From: Incurvaria masculella
Lineage: Eukaryota; Arthropoda; Insecta; Lepidoptera; Incurvariidae
DNA length: 64,000 nucleotides
Direction: 5' to 3'
Assembly: GCA_946894095.1 (NCBI GenBank)
Contig: OX335652.1
Location: 953,001 to 1,017,000 of the forward strand
Part shown: one piece after another, positions 40,308 through 51,219 of the stretch
Numbering within the stretch: the stretch's first letter is position 1
How the letters are laid out: each line of letters opens with the position of its first letter
The notes under the pieces: model-generated
Database searches by the model: none
Told to the model about the DNA's origin: nothing
What the model saw: the letters and a program-made list of their open reading frames with translations, nothing else
Made by a program: the position numbers and the translations under genes

Positions 40308-42975
40308 ACCGGTCGGCATAATTTTCTCAGTAATTGTGAATGTTGGAAAGCCACTTTTTCTGAGGTTATAACATAAAAAAACATGTTTTTCTTCTTATGA
40401 TTGCTTCTAATCCCTGAATGTTCTCTAATCCATCCCAAAACAGGGGGTTACGCGTTAAAATCAAATCTCTGCAGACCAGCGAGCATATGTATATTTAGGA
40501 CGCACAACATCGAATGTTCATTGTACTAAATAGCGTTCTGTGAAGTTATTACGTCTTTTTACTCGTCCTTGGATCTCGAGAAAAACAGTCCGCAGTAAGC
40601 GTATTCGTAATTGGACTCCCTAGCCGGCACCGCCGCGCCGCCTCCATAGAAACTAGGTTTTAATTCCTACTCCCGTCCTTCTATGGTCGCTGCCGCAGAC
40701 GCCGCCCGCCGCCCCACATTCCGCCAAGGCACCGCCCCAGATCCGTCACCGCGGCGTCTCGCCCCCCCCCCCCCTCCCCCACAAAAGCCTCCGCAACCTT
40801 CATTATCGGACTCGTAAAGCACGCGGCGGCGCCGAACTGGGCCGAGCCGGCGACTTACACATAACTCCGCTCGCTGCACATTCCGCGTGGATTTGATAAG
40901 AAATCGTGCGAAAGTACCGCCATTGGGGCGTGACGCGTGCCGTTTGGATGGCATTGCATGGAAAGGAATGAGATATGTAGAGCCCGCATATATTAATGCT
41001 AAGGTTTTTATTGATGCTGATTCAAAATACAAGTTTAACGTGTAATTTTCACGGGCATTTCATTATTAACAAAGGATGAATAATCATTAATAAGTATCAT
41101 ATTTGTTTCGGCTTTCGTTCCTCAGGAATAAAAGTGAAGCCTCATGGAATCACGTCTCTGTCTGTCTGTTAAGGCCCTGGTACTAGCCAAATCGCAAAGT
41201 TAGACGAGGCACCCTAAGTTAACTAACTAAGTCTGACGATTAAAAGTGTCATTCTTACAATATATGATTCCTTGTCTAGGAATCAACCTATTTTCGTTAA
41301 TGTATGTTTCCTTTTTCTATACAAAATTAATTGCGAAAACGGTGTCCATTTCCGAACTTTTTTGACTAAATGTAGAAATCTAAAAGCAAATGGAATTTTT
41401 TGTTTATGCATATACGCTGTTTTTGCTTATATCTAGAAATCGAATTACTTTCTGATTTCTAATGAGAAAAATCACCTTTCTTATTATTTAAATAAATGAT
41501 GGAATCAAAAAATATTAACAATCCATTATCAGTCTGGAGTTCTATTTGGATTTGCTGAAGCGTTTCACTACATATTATTACATTTGTTATAAAGTGCATT
41601 TGTATGGCGCGAGTAGTTGGCTAGTCCTAGCCCCTTAATGCCCTTTTCCGCATGAACGCGTGCAGGTATCATGTAGGTTGAAATATATTTAAGCGTGTAT
41701 CAAGTTTATGGTCAATATGGTTTATTATAATCTATATAATTAATGTTCTAGTTTTAGAAGTCGTCAGCGATCGGAAACCGGGTTCGTCTTCCTTGTGTTG
41801 TAGGGCGCTCGTTGTGATCGTTCGGTGATTCGATCAAAGCGCCGCGGACGGAGAGCCCGAGTGCTGAAAAACGAAATCGGAAACCTATGAAGCGGTTCAG
41901 CAGTGGAGGCGGACACATTTGGCTCGTCGTAGATAGAGAGAGTGGCCCCCTCTTATTTTGGTCGCTTTATTTATCGCATCAAACTGATCCGCTGGCCTGG
42001 CGCGGATCCAGGATGGCCCCCCCCCCCCCCTTCCCCACATCCCCGAGTCCTTATTGGCAATCTGCTGTTTTCTTGGTGGAATGATTGGTTTAGATTTTTT
42101 TTGTACCGGTATGTGTGGCTGTGCTGAGGACGAAAGGTGCTCAGAAAAGCGAAATACACACCTCGCCTCGCGAACCCACGCTCAACGAGGACCATACCAG
42201 CGAACTATCGCTGACCTATCGAGCTCGTTCGTTCATTCGAGCGACGTTTGAAGACTCCCACGTTATAGGTGTGAGGAAAGACGACCGCCGCGCCTCGGCA
42301 TACAGTTCCATATCCTGGCGGTGCGCCATTGAATTGAGTTTGAGAAAAGGTTCGTTCTCAAAAGCCTAATGTCAACCACAAGTGATTCTCTGCTGCGGGT
42401 GCTCGAATATAATTGGTCGAATTCACGTCGGTCCCCCAGGTCCGGTGTCATCGACTCCCAAAACATATGTTCTTTATGTTTAAACATGAAAATAAGCCGT
42501 AAAAAATTCGCTCTTGCTAATGTGACAAGGAAGATAACATCTCGCTCCATGGCTGGTTCGGTGCGCGTGCTGTCGTAAAATTGGGAGGTGGGGCGATCTG
42601 TTCCGGCACACCCCTCGCCCCTGAGGAAACTTTAGTAATATACAACAAAGTAAGTTCATTGTGGAGCAACAAGGGAAATTGGATATCTGAGCACGTCTTT
42701 CTTTCCGCTGATTACTAAAGCTTTCTGTGACGTTGGACACACAAGCGTACGTCGCCTAGTGATTGTCTACTATGCGTCTATTCAGGTATCAGGCTTGATA
42801 TGTTCTGTCGCGTACACATCGACACGCATATCGTTGTTATTTAATTTAATTAACCAGCCGCATTTCAAAGAACCCTTTTCTTAAGAATACCTCAACTAAT
42901 GAAAGATGCCACATATAACAATAATGCCAAAAATATAGAGGAACTTAACGGAAAAGCACAGCATTCTAAATCCAA
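40308..42975. other. Mostly unassigned DNA with CpG blocks and C runs
   Basis: CpG-rich blocks at 40610-40870 and 41765-41880 and uninterrupted runs of 13-14 C near 40761-40773 and 42017-42030. A - strand frame (40667-41032) is GC-rich with no recognised domain. I see no splice-linked coding pair. These islands may be promoters or exons of genes outside my recognition. Confidence 0.3.
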
Positions 42976-43222
42976 CTAGCTCCGCTCGGGTCCATGCCGT
43001 TTTAGACTGATGTTGGGATAAATTATTTCCTCGATATTATATGAGTTCCCTATACAAACTTTGGTCCCATATTTCACCCACTGCGAGTTTAATTTTCGCC
43101 ACTAAAATTAGCCTATGTCTTTCTCCAAGATCCAGACTATCTCTATACCGAAATTGATCAAAATTGGTTCAGAGGTTTAGGCGTTAAAATGCAACAGACA
43201 GACAGAGTTACTTTCGCATTAT
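42976..43222 (-). mobile_element. Helitron-like 3' part (reverse)
   Basis: On the - strand it runs AATGCGAAAGTAACTCTGTC, CAATTTTGATCAATTTCGGT to CATGGACCCGAGCGGAGCTA and ends GCTAG|T. That is the common lepidopteran Helitron 3' layout. The 5' end is not clear, so the length is a minimum. Confidence 0.55.
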
Positions 43223-43898
43223 GGTTTTGGACATATGGAACAAATGGGTGACGAACGAATGAAGAAACAAATTTACAGAGCAGAGGTGAGCGGAAATGTC
43301 ATGCCCGGGCGTTATGGAGTCCAGATTTGTGAAGTTCCACATGTTGAAACACAACAAAACACACACAACAAAATATGTGCATACATTTGAATGTAATTGC
43401 ACAATAAATAATGAATTTCTTTCTTTCTTTGAACCAGCAAGCAAACCTTTCAGGGGTTCTTTGCAGTACTGATAATTGAAAACCATTTCAATTCACTCAA
43501 ATCTATATAAAAAATCCAAGCATACAGGTAAATCGGGATTTGCGCCCTAGACCCAGCAGGGCTCACTTCCGGCAGTTTATTAAAAACTTGCCTAAAGTTC
43601 CGTTTATATTTTGCAGCACTCGCAGCTACATTTTTCGTATTTTTCCGACCCGGAAATTGCTGTTCATATTTTACGGGCAGGATTAAAAAAGCGCGCACCT
43701 CGAAAAACCTCATGCGTGCTGTTTAGCTGCACTGCGGCGCGGCGTCGGGGCCAGCTAAGCTATGGGGTCATTGACACCCGCAAGGTATTCAATTTTCGCA
43801 AGTTTGATCAAATGTTTGGTCCGATACGTCATGGTGATGTAAATGCTTCACATATATCCAAAATTGTATTCTCTAATTATTATACTAGCTAACGTCAA
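43223..43898. other. Unassigned DNA
   Basis: A short TTTC repeat at about 43418-43430 is the only feature. Frames on both strands lack motifs. Confidence 0.3.
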
Positions 43899-44037
43899 TG
43901 TTTGAAAAATGTTACGGCTTTCCACGCGGCGGGAAGAGACACTCTCCGACGTTTCGAGCTGATCGTTCAGCCCGTTGTCAAAGAGGCATCCGCCACGTTC
44001 TTACGCAGCAGACGACTGCCGTAACATTTTTCAAACA
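43899..44037. repeat. Short inverted-repeat element next to the Gypsy copy
   Basis: Perfect 19-bp terminal inverted repeats: TGTTTGAAAAATGTTACGG at 43899 and CCGTAACATTTTTCAAACA ending at 44037. The inside is GC-rich (GGCGGGAAGAGACACTCTCC) and non-coding. Confidence 0.8.
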
Positions 44038-44072
44038 TGTTTACTTAACGACCGCGGTAATCTCGAAAGTAT

Positions 44073-44607
44073 TGTTACGCGGGTAGGGTGCAGATTAGAG
44101 AAGAAAACACCAATACTCAACACTCTTCCTTTATTTCGAATAATTCACAAGCAAACTCACAAATACAATTTCACACTAAGTTAATTCAAACACTAATTTA
44201 CAAACTATATCACTCACTTCACTGATTCACTTCAGAGCTAACTAGCTGCTGCACTTCTATATCGCTTGTTGTCGCTCACTTCGCTTCCAAAAATAGACTG
44301 CCGCCCTCAGCGCCTTGGGCGCCTTTTATATCGGTGGAGCTTCTTTCCAGAACACTCCACCGATTTCTAGGCGCCCATGTAGGGCAGCAGTCGAGAACAA
44401 TCTCCCTCGAGACATTACTAGAATGTCCGAGATTTGTTTCTGAAGTCAGCTGGACGAGGCGTCACTTTATATGGGACGACAGTGATGCGATAGCCTGCGC
44501 AATGCAATAAGACAAGTAGCGCCATCTACTGAAATTCGAAGGAACCATTTGGCGCACTTTGGTAGTGTATCAGCGCTATGTCTTCGCAGCGGGGCGCGCT
44601 CGTAACA
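44073..44607 (-). repeat. Gypsy 3' LTR
   Basis: 535 bp. On the + strand it starts TGTTACGCGGGTAGGGTGC and ends CGCGCTCGTAACA. It differs from the partner LTR by a small indel near 44240 (AACTAGCTGCTGCAC against AGTTCACTGCAC) and at least one substitution (CCAGAACAC against CCATAACAC). Confidence 0.95.
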
Positions 44608-44618
44608 CTGCCTCCTCC

Positions 44619-47600
44619 TTAGTTATGCTCGTCTCGAGCATAATTGTCTCCGTGGTATCGGGCCAGACGATCTACGTGCACAATCTTTTCCCGACATCTA
44701 TCATTCCGGCGGATACGATATGTCACGTCATTGATTTTAGTCACCACTCTATATGGGCCTTCCCATTTTGGTTGCAGTTTGGGACTTTTTCCTTTTTTTC
44801 GTAATGAATTATGTAGCCAAACTAAAGATCCTTCTTCAAATACATTTCCATTAGCTTTGCGGTCGTAACGTGTTTTCATCCGTCCGCTTGCTCGTAGACC
44901 AGCCTCTCTGACACGTTTATAAACAGTGTCCATTTTTCCTCGCAGATCTGACACATACTCTGTTACACAATGGGATGCCTCTGGTGGAATTCCTGTCAGA
45001 AGGTCAGCTGGTAGTCTGAGTTCGTGTCCAAAATTTATGTAGGCTGGAGTTTCATCTACGCTTTCATGCACAGCGGTTCGGTATGACAGCAGAAACAGCG
45101 GAATATACTGGTCCCAATCCTTTTGATGGTCTTCTACCAATTTGGCCAAGTGTCTTTCCAATGTCTGATTAAATCGTTCCACCATGCCATCTGACTGTGG
45201 GTGGTATGGGGTTGTCCTGGTCTTATGGATTCCCATTATTCGACATGTCTCCTGAAACACTCGGGATTCGAAGTTTCTGCCTTGATCAGTGTGTATCTCG
45301 AGAGGTACTCCATAGCGACAGAAAACTTCGTGGACCAATTTCTGTGCAACCGTGATCGCCTCTTGGTTTGGTATGGCAAATACCTCAGGCCACTTAGTGA
45401 AATAATCCATTACAACCATAAAGTAACGGTTGCCGTCATTTGTCGGAGGAAAAGGGCCAGCCACATCAAGAGCAATTCTCTCCCACGGAGCTCCAACATT
45501 GTACAATTTTAAAGTTCCCTTGCTCCGTGTATGAGGCCCTTTAACAGCGCTACAGATCGTGCATTTACGGCACCAATCTTCTACATCATCGCGACAATTT
45601 ATCCAGTAGAACCGTTGTCGTATCTTCAGGAGAGTTCTCTTTATTCCCAAATGTCCACCTGAAGTTCCATCGTGCAGGCATTGAAGAACTTCTTTAATCT
45701 TAGATCTGGGGATGACTAATTGCAGAGAAGTATCCTTTCCGTTAGGTGTTTCCCATTTTCTGTACAATATTCCGTCATGAAGTACCAGGCTTGACCACTG
45801 CGCCCAGTAACTTTTAGTCGCTGTGCTCATTGCAGAAATATCTCTCCATTCTGGCTTTGTCTCTCCTGCTCTCTTCCAGTGAATAATGGGCATCAGATCA
45901 TCGTCCCCCTCCTGGGCTAGCTTCATGTTTTCATTGCTCCATTCTTCGCTGATGTTATCCGTTCGGATGGCCTTTAAATGAACGGTCTCCTTTATCTCCT
46001 CCCTGATGCAGTGCTTACACTCTTCTGGGCAGGGTCGACGAGACAAAGCGTCAGCATTTCCATGGGTTTTACCACTCCGATGCTCTGTATCAAACTGATA
46101 CTCTTGGAGCTGTTCCAGCCAACGTGCAACCTGCCCTTCTGGATTCTTAAACTGAAGCAGCCATTTCAAAGCAGCGTGGTCAGTCCTCAAGCGGAATCTT
46201 CGGCCGAGAAGATACTTGTTGAAATGCTGCAAAGTCTTCACTACTGCTAGAAGCTCTCGTCTGGTCACACAATAGTTCCGTTCTGGTTTTGAAAGGGATT
46301 TGCTGAAATAACCAATAACGATCTCCTTGTCCCCATGACGTTGTGAGAGTACACCGCCGATTCCGGTATTACTTGCGTCTGTGTCGACTATGAACTCTTT
46401 GTCGGCTTCGGGGTAGCCCAAGATAGGAGTGTTACAGAGATGTTGCTTAAGTTCTTGAAACGAATTTGCGCAGTCCTCGTCCCAATTAAATTGACGCTTA
46501 TCTTCTGTAAGTCGATGCAGAGGCTTAGCAATCTCGGAGAAGTTTCGGACGAAACGGCGGTAATATGAGCACAGTCCTAAAAAGGCACGAACTTCAGTCT
46601 TATCCTTTGGAATTGGCCACTCCTGTACGGCTTCGATCTTCTTTGGGTCAGTTTGGATGCCATTTCCGGAGATAACGTGACCCAAATAGCTAACCTGACG
46701 CTTGAAGAAAGAACACTTCTTGCCACTTAGTTTAAGGTTAGCTTGGCGAATCTTGCTCAAAACGTTCTCCAAATTCTTGATGTGGTCGTCAAATGTCCGC
46801 CCTAATATGATTATATCGTCCAAGTACACCAGACAAGCTTCCCCGATCAGCCCAAAAAGTACTCGTTCCATAAGCCTCTCGAAGGTTGCGGGAGCATTAC
46901 AAAGTCCAAACGGCATCACTTTGAATTGCCACAGCCCATGCCCTGTGGTAAATGCTGTCTTCTCTTTGTCTTTGTTGTCGATTTCCACCAGCCAGTAGCC
47001 GCTCTTCAGGTCCAGGGTTGTGAACCACTTCATACCACTCAATGTATCCAGCGTGTCATCAATTCTAGGAATCGGATAGCTGTCCTTTTTCGTTACATCA
47101 TTTAAACGACGATAGTCCACACAAAATCTGGTGCTGCCATCTTTCTTCTTTGCCAGAACTACGGGTGAACACCATGGACTTGATGAAGTCTCTATAACAT
47201 TATTTTTCTGCATGTCTACTATCATTCTCTGAACTTCTTCTTCTTTAGCTATGGGAACGCGGCGTGGCCTCTGACGTATTGGAAGAGCATCTCCTGTGTC
47301 GATGCGGTGCTTAACCATGCTTGTTCTCCCAATGTCTCCGTCGTGCGAAGAGAAGATGTCTGAATATCGCATAAGTAGATTTGTTGCTTTCTTGAAATCA
47401 TCAACAGTCAGGTCCCGTCTGCTTTCTTCCAAAAGTGTGGCGACTTTAGATCTCCCTGTGTCCAATTTATCTGAGGAAATTTCATCACATTTGCGTAGCC
47501 AGGAAACTTCTTCTTTGCCACATATTAGCACGCCATTTACCACATCGATTTTACAGTTGTTAGTTCTCATAAAGTCCAAACCTAGAATGCAATCATCGAT

Positions 47601-49154
47601 GATATCTGCTAAAACGGCGGTATGGCGATAAGTCTTACATCCAATTTTAATCGTAACTTCTATCTCTCCATAAACGGGTATGTGCTGGCCGGTAGCTGTC
47701 TGAAGCCTGCAACCATTAAAATACTGGCGACGATTCCATATGACGCGGCCAAAGGTTTTTGACTTAACGATTGTACGGGATGCTCCAGTATCCAAGGTCA
47801 AGTTGCAATATATCCCGTTCACTTGGCCTTCAACGAGCAGGCTGTTTCCAGTACATGCCTGCGAAATTGTGACTTTTGGGGCTTCTATTTTACCAGCCAG
47901 CTTCCGCCCCCCGGTTCTGGCCTTTTCATCTTCATTTGCAGCATCAGGCCTTTCGGTTTGATTTTTGGGGCAATTGGGTCGAAGGTGCCCCAGTTCATTA
48001 CACTTGTAGCACCGGGGAGTAAATTTACGTCTTACAGGTGCTCTGGTTTCCGACGACACCACTTCTCTTACTCGATGCGCTCGGGGATCTGATCGAACCG
48101 CTTCGACCTCCAACGCGTGGGCAAGAGCGTCCTTCACCGTTGTGTGGTGACTCAATCGTACAGCAGCTCGTACTTCGACGTCCCTGATGCCATCCACGAA
48201 AGCCTGCACCAAATAATCTTCCAACGAAGATTTCGATGATGATTGATGGGCCTTTCGGACAAGTTTTTCGATTTCCAGTGCCCACTGTTGAAGTCCTTCA
48301 CTTGCTCGTTGTAATCGATCACGAAGTTGAGCTCGATAGACGTGTTCCAAATGCTTGTCGCCAAACCTTGACTCCAGTGCTTCTAAAAGTCCGTCATAGG
48401 TGATTTGGGGACCTAAAGCCTCGAGAACATGGAGTGCCTTGTCCCGAAGTCCTAAGGTCAAAGCAGTTCGTGCTTGGTTCTCATTCCATCCATTTGCAAT
48501 AACCACTGATTCAAACTGAAGTTTGTAAGCGGCCCAGGATGTCAAACCATCGAAAGGAGGAGCCTTAAATCTTGCTCCTGCTGTTGCAGATGAAGATACA
48601 GTTATTCCACAGGTCTTGATTTTCTCCATTTCTTCGGATATCTTTGACTCAAGCCTGTTCAGTCGCTCTTCATGGCGCCCGAGAGTTTGGTCTTGCTCTT
48701 CGATCTTAGAGTTGACCTCATCAAGCTTCTCCTTTATTTTGGCATTGGATTCCCTAACGGCCCACATCAGTTCTTGCTGCTGCTCCTCCTGACGGCGAGC
48801 ATGTTCCTGCGCCTGCTCCTCTTGACGGCGGGCCTGTTCTTCCTGACGGCGGGCCTGTTCTTGCAACTGCTCTTCTTGACGGCGGGCCTGTTCTTGCATC
48901 TGCTCCTCTTGACGGCGGGCCTGTTCTTGCATCTGCTCCTCTTGACGGCGGGCCTGTTCTTCTTGACGGCGGGACTGTTCTTGCATGAAGGTCATCAATG
49001 CGTTCAAGTCCAAGGCAGGAGTTTGCGTCATTAATTGATGGCTCTCGAATTCTTGAGTTCCTGAGGCAGCTGCATCCTCGGCCGGTGTTGTGTCGGCTGC
49101 CGTCTGGCTCCTTGTCCTCACGCCTTCCTGGTCTTCTCTCGGTGTGATCGGCAT
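44619..49154 (-). CDS. Gypsy gag-pol polyprotein (single ORF)
   Basis: 1511 residues with gag and pol in one frame. Residues about 55-170 form a Q/E/R-rich coiled coil with tandem ARRQEEQ units. The capsid-like part is at about 195-350 and the CCHC zinc knuckle (CYKCNELGHLRPNC) at 382-395. The aspartic protease has DTGA at 455-458. The reverse transcriptase has LDLKSGYW (714-721) and YLDD (777-780). RNase H begins at FIVDTDAS (921-928). The integrase has a zinc-binding H/C region at about 1161-1201 and the D, D, E catalytic residues near 1230, 1290 and 1326 (spacing D-35-E). No envelope or chromodomain is seen. The frame is intact. Gag-to-pol ratio control by frameshift is absent, so it must be set another way. 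Confidence 0.95.
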   Translation of the reverse strand: MPITPREDQEGVRTRSQTAADTTPAEDAAASGTQEFESHQLMTQTPALDLNALMTFMQEQSRRQEEQARRQEEQMQEQARRQEEQMQEQARRQEEQLQEQARRQEEQARRQEEQAQEHARRQEEQQQELMWAVRESNAKIKEKLDEVNSKIEEQDQTLGRHEERLNRLESKISEEMEKIKTCGITVSSSATAGARFKAPPFDGLTSWAAYKLQFESVVIANGWNENQARTALTLGLRDKALHVLEALGPQITYDGLLEALESRFGDKHLEHVYRAQLRDRLQRASEGLQQWALEIEKLVRKAHQSSSKSSLEDYLVQAFVDGIRDVEVRAAVRLSHHTTVKDALAHALEVEAVRSDPRAHRVREVVSSETRAPVRRKFTPRCYKCNELGHLRPNCPKNQTERPDAANEDEKARTGGRKLAGKIEAPKVTISQACTGNSLLVEGQVNGIYCNLTLDTGASRTIVKSKTFGRVIWNRRQYFNGCRLQTATGQHIPVYGEIEVTIKIGCKTYRHTAVLADIIDDCILGLDFMRTNNCKIDVVNGVLICGKEEVSWLRKCDEISSDKLDTGRSKVATLLEESRRDLTVDDFKKATNLLMRYSDIFSSHDGDIGRTSMVKHRIDTGDALPIRQRPRRVPIAKEEEVQRMIVDMQKNNVIETSSSPWCSPVVLAKKKDGSTRFCVDYRRLNDVTKKDSYPIPRIDDTLDTLSGMKWFTTLDLKSGYWLVEIDNKDKEKTAFTTGHGLWQFKVMPFGLCNAPATFERLMERVLFGLIGEACLVYLDDIIILGRTFDDHIKNLENVLSKIRQANLKLSGKKCSFFKRQVSYLGHVISGNGIQTDPKKIEAVQEWPIPKDKTEVRAFLGLCSYYRRFVRNFSEIAKPLHRLTEDKRQFNWDEDCANSFQELKQHLCNTPILGYPEADKEFIVDTDASNTGIGGVLSQRHGDKEIVIGYFSKSLSKPERNYCVTRRELLAVVKTLQHFNKYLLGRRFRLRTDHAALKWLLQFKNPEGQVARWLEQLQEYQFDTEHRSGKTHGNADALSRRPCPEECKHCIREEIKETVHLKAIRTDNISEEWSNENMKLAQEGDDDLMPIIHWKRAGETKPEWRDISAMSTATKSYWAQWSSLVLHDGILYRKWETPNGKDTSLQLVIPRSKIKEVLQCLHDGTSGGHLGIKRTLLKIRQRFYWINCRDDVEDWCRKCTICSAVKGPHTRSKGTLKLYNVGAPWERIALDVAGPFPPTNDGNRYFMVVMDYFTKWPEVFAIPNQEAITVAQKLVHEVFCRYGVPLEIHTDQGRNFESRVFQETCRIMGIHKTRTTPYHPQSDGMVERFNQTLERHLAKLVEDHQKDWDQYIPLFLLSYRTAVHESVDETPAYINFGHELRLPADLLTGIPPEASHCVTEYVSDLRGKMDTVYKRVREAGLRASGRMKTRYDRKANGNVFEEGSLVWLHNSLRKKGKSPKLQPKWEGPYRVVTKINDVTYRIRRNDRCREKIVHVDRLARYHGDNYARDEHN
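48780..48985 (-). repeat. In-frame minisatellite in gag
   Basis: A tandem array of about 30-33-base units of the type TCCTCTTGACGGCGGGCCTG (+ strand) codes for repeated EQARRQEEQ blocks. Units are near identical, so the array may expand or contract without breaking the frame. Confidence 0.85.
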
Positions 49155-49161
49155 CTCTAAT

Positions 49162-49180
49162 CCCCGCTTCTGACACCAAT
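49162..49180 (-). other. Gypsy primer-binding site
   Basis: Directly inside the 5' LTR, with one intervening base pair context (ATTGG). On the - strand it reads TGGTGTCAGAAGCGGGGAT, which pairs with a tRNA 3' end of leucine type (..CTTCTGACACCA). Confidence 0.65.
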
Positions 49181-49712
49181 TGTTACGCGGGTAGGGTGCA
49201 GATTAGAGAAGAAAACACCAATACTCAACACTCTTCCTTTATTTCGAATAATTCACAAGCAAACTCACAAATACAATTTCACACTAAGTTAATTCAAACA
49301 CTAATTTACAAACTATATCACTCACTTCACTGATTCACTTCAGAGCTAGTTCACTGCACTTCTATATCGCTTGTTGTCGCTCACTTCGCTTCCAAAAATA
49401 GACTGCCGCCCTCAGCGCCTTGGGCGCCTTTTATATCGGTGGAGCTTCTTTCCATAACACTCCACCGATTTCTAGGCGCCCATGTAGGGCAGCAGTCGAG
49501 AACAATCTCCCTCGAGACATTACTAGAATGTCCGAGATTTGTTTCTGAAGTCAGCTGGACGAGGCGTCACTTTATATGGGACGACAGTGATGCGATAGCC
49601 TGCGCAATGCAATAAGACAAGTAGCGCCATCTACTGAAATTCGAAGGAACCATTTGGCGCACTTTGGTAGTGTATCAGCGCTATGTCTTCGCAGCGGGGC
49701 GCGCTCGTAACA
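49181..49712 (-). repeat. Gypsy 5' LTR
   Basis: 532 bp, the transcription-starting LTR for the - strand element. It is almost identical to 44073-44607. Confidence 0.95.
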
Positions 49713-49859
49713 GTATCATAACGTCAATGTTGTTTTAGGCATTCACCCGAGCGAGGCCCGGTAAAATGTGGTCACAAACCTTCGCGGTCATGTGTACAAG
49801 GAATTTGATGTATGTTTAATCGACCGTGAAGCAAGGACATCTTAATTAGTTTATTCCCA

Positions 49860-50045
49860 GTGAAAAGAACTACTTTACGAATATAGTGCAAGCCTGGTTC
49901 CGAACCAGCAAAATATACCATTAGCGGGTATTGCGTCTTCCAATTTCGCTACCTGCTACATCAATAATTTGGAATTCTACTCCCTCCTCCTCTTGTAATC
50001 AGTGCTTACTACTTACACAGCGTGTAATATTATACCTTTGTGCGA
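49860..50045 (-). mobile_element. SINE-2 copy 2
   Basis: It shares ACCAGCAAAA.ATACCATT, GCGGGTA, GGAATTCT.CTCC and ATTATACCT with 29060-29300. The tRNA-like B box is on the - strand (GCTGGTTCGGAACCAGGCTT). It is more degraded than copy 1. Confidence 0.55.
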
Positions 50046-50880
50046 AACAATTTACCATAATTGAAAATAATTTAACGCATGCAGGAGAAAATCAATCAGT
50101 CAATATTCTCCCTTACAAGCTTTGCCACCCCCGTTATTCTCTTCAGGGCTGGAACTTCAAATCATCCTCCTTACTGGGCGCAGTAGTAATTACGACAGGA
50201 ATAGTTCCTCCGAATTTAAAATATATGTATAGGTACAGCGGTTTCGGCCGTGGTTGTCTGTCATTCGGTCACGATTCTGTTTGATATTTATTAAACAACA
50301 GATCGCACACCATTTTTCCTTTGCATAAAAATATAATAATTATTTCAACATCCACTAATAAATCAGTACCAGAATTCGATAGTTTACAAAAGATCTTTGA
50401 CACTCTTTTTTATTATAACTTTTACGATCAATTTTTTTTTCAATGTGTGCTGAATTAAAGTTTATAAAAGTATATATAGAGAATTATTATAATAATAATC
50501 CAAAACGAATAAGCTCCTGCATGAATTCAATGCCTTATTCATCACAGCTCTTTATGTACTCGTCCAGTGGTGGCACGAAGAAAATTCTCCGCCGAAACAG
50601 GGCGTAAGCGTAGGGGACGTAACGTTCGATCATCCTTCCCGCGCAATCGGTGCCGTGTCGCGCGTCGGTCAACACGCGGCTGACGCGACGGCCGCACGAC
50701 ACGGCGCTAGTGAGTCACGGCTAATCAAAGCGGACGAGCTCCGGACCGGGCGGTGGAGGCGCGCCGACGATTCGCGTGATTCATGCGTGATGGCCGCCTC
50801 ACCCCGCCCCGCCCCGCCCCTCCCCGCCGCCGCTTCCATCATCGACGCTTTTGAGCAGCGAACACGGAAGGAACAGAAAC
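50046..50880. other. Unassigned DNA ending in a CpG-rich block
   Basis: The block at 50590-50860 is GC-rich with CCCCGCCCCGCCCC-type repeats (GC boxes) at about 50801-50825. A + frame at 50655 runs into the adjacent Rep-A and is therefore not a gene. It could be a promoter island. Confidence 0.3.
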
Positions 50881-51219
50881 TTTTTAGGGTTCCGTACCCA
50901 AAGGGTGAAAACGGAACCCTACTACTAAGCCTCCGCTGTCCGTCCGTCCGTCCGTCCGTCCGTCCGTCCGTCCGTCCGTCCGTCCGTCCGTCTGTCCGTC
51001 TGTCACAGGGCTGTATCTCATGAACCGTAATAGGTAGGCAGCTGAAATTTTCACAGAGTGTGTATTAATTTGGCCGCTATAACAACAAATAGGTACCATT
51101 TTAAAATAATAATAATTAAAGGGGGTCCCCATACAAAAAACGTCATTTTTTGTGTTAAATCTTGTTCGATGGTACGGAACCCTTCGTGTGCGAGCCCGAC
51201 TCGCACTTGGCCGGTTTTT
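50881..51219 (-). repeat. Rep-A copy 6, expanded CCGT tract
   Basis: Complete ends (TTAGGGTTCCGTACCC; CTCGCACTTGGCCGGTTTTT). The internal tetranucleotide tract (about 50937-51004) holds around 12 uninterrupted CGTC units, the longest in the window. Confidence 0.92.

Larger units (their letters stand above)
44073..49712 (-). mobile_element. Ty3/Gypsy LTR retrotransposon, near-intact
   Basis: The LTRs at 44073-44607 and 49181-49712 are nearly identical and both have TGTTAC..GTAACA ends. They are flanked by the 4-bp duplication GTAT (44069-44072, 49713-49716). On the - strand the primer site after the 5' LTR is TGGTGTCAGAAGCGGGGAT, complementary to a leucine-tRNA-like 3' end. A purine tract AAGGAGGAGGCAG lies before the 3' LTR. 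One long ORF is intact and there is no envelope gene. All this suggests a recent insertion that could still be active. Confidence 0.95.

Noticed and set aside
40667..41032. 121-residue - strand frame
   Set aside because: GC-rich with a poly-Gly/Arg stretch caused by the C run. It has no recognised domain and no splice partners.
48672..49034. 120-residue + frame rich in Leu/Phe
   Set aside because: Antisense of the gag minisatellite; its Leu repeats are the complement of the Gln/Glu/Arg codons.
50937..51004. CRISPR-like or satellite array
   Set aside because: It is a tetranucleotide expansion inside a Rep-A copy, with no spacers.
50655..51023. 122-residue + frame with RPSV repeats
   Set aside because: It reads through a CpG block into the CCGT tract of a Rep-A copy. 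The repeat peptides come from the microsatellite.
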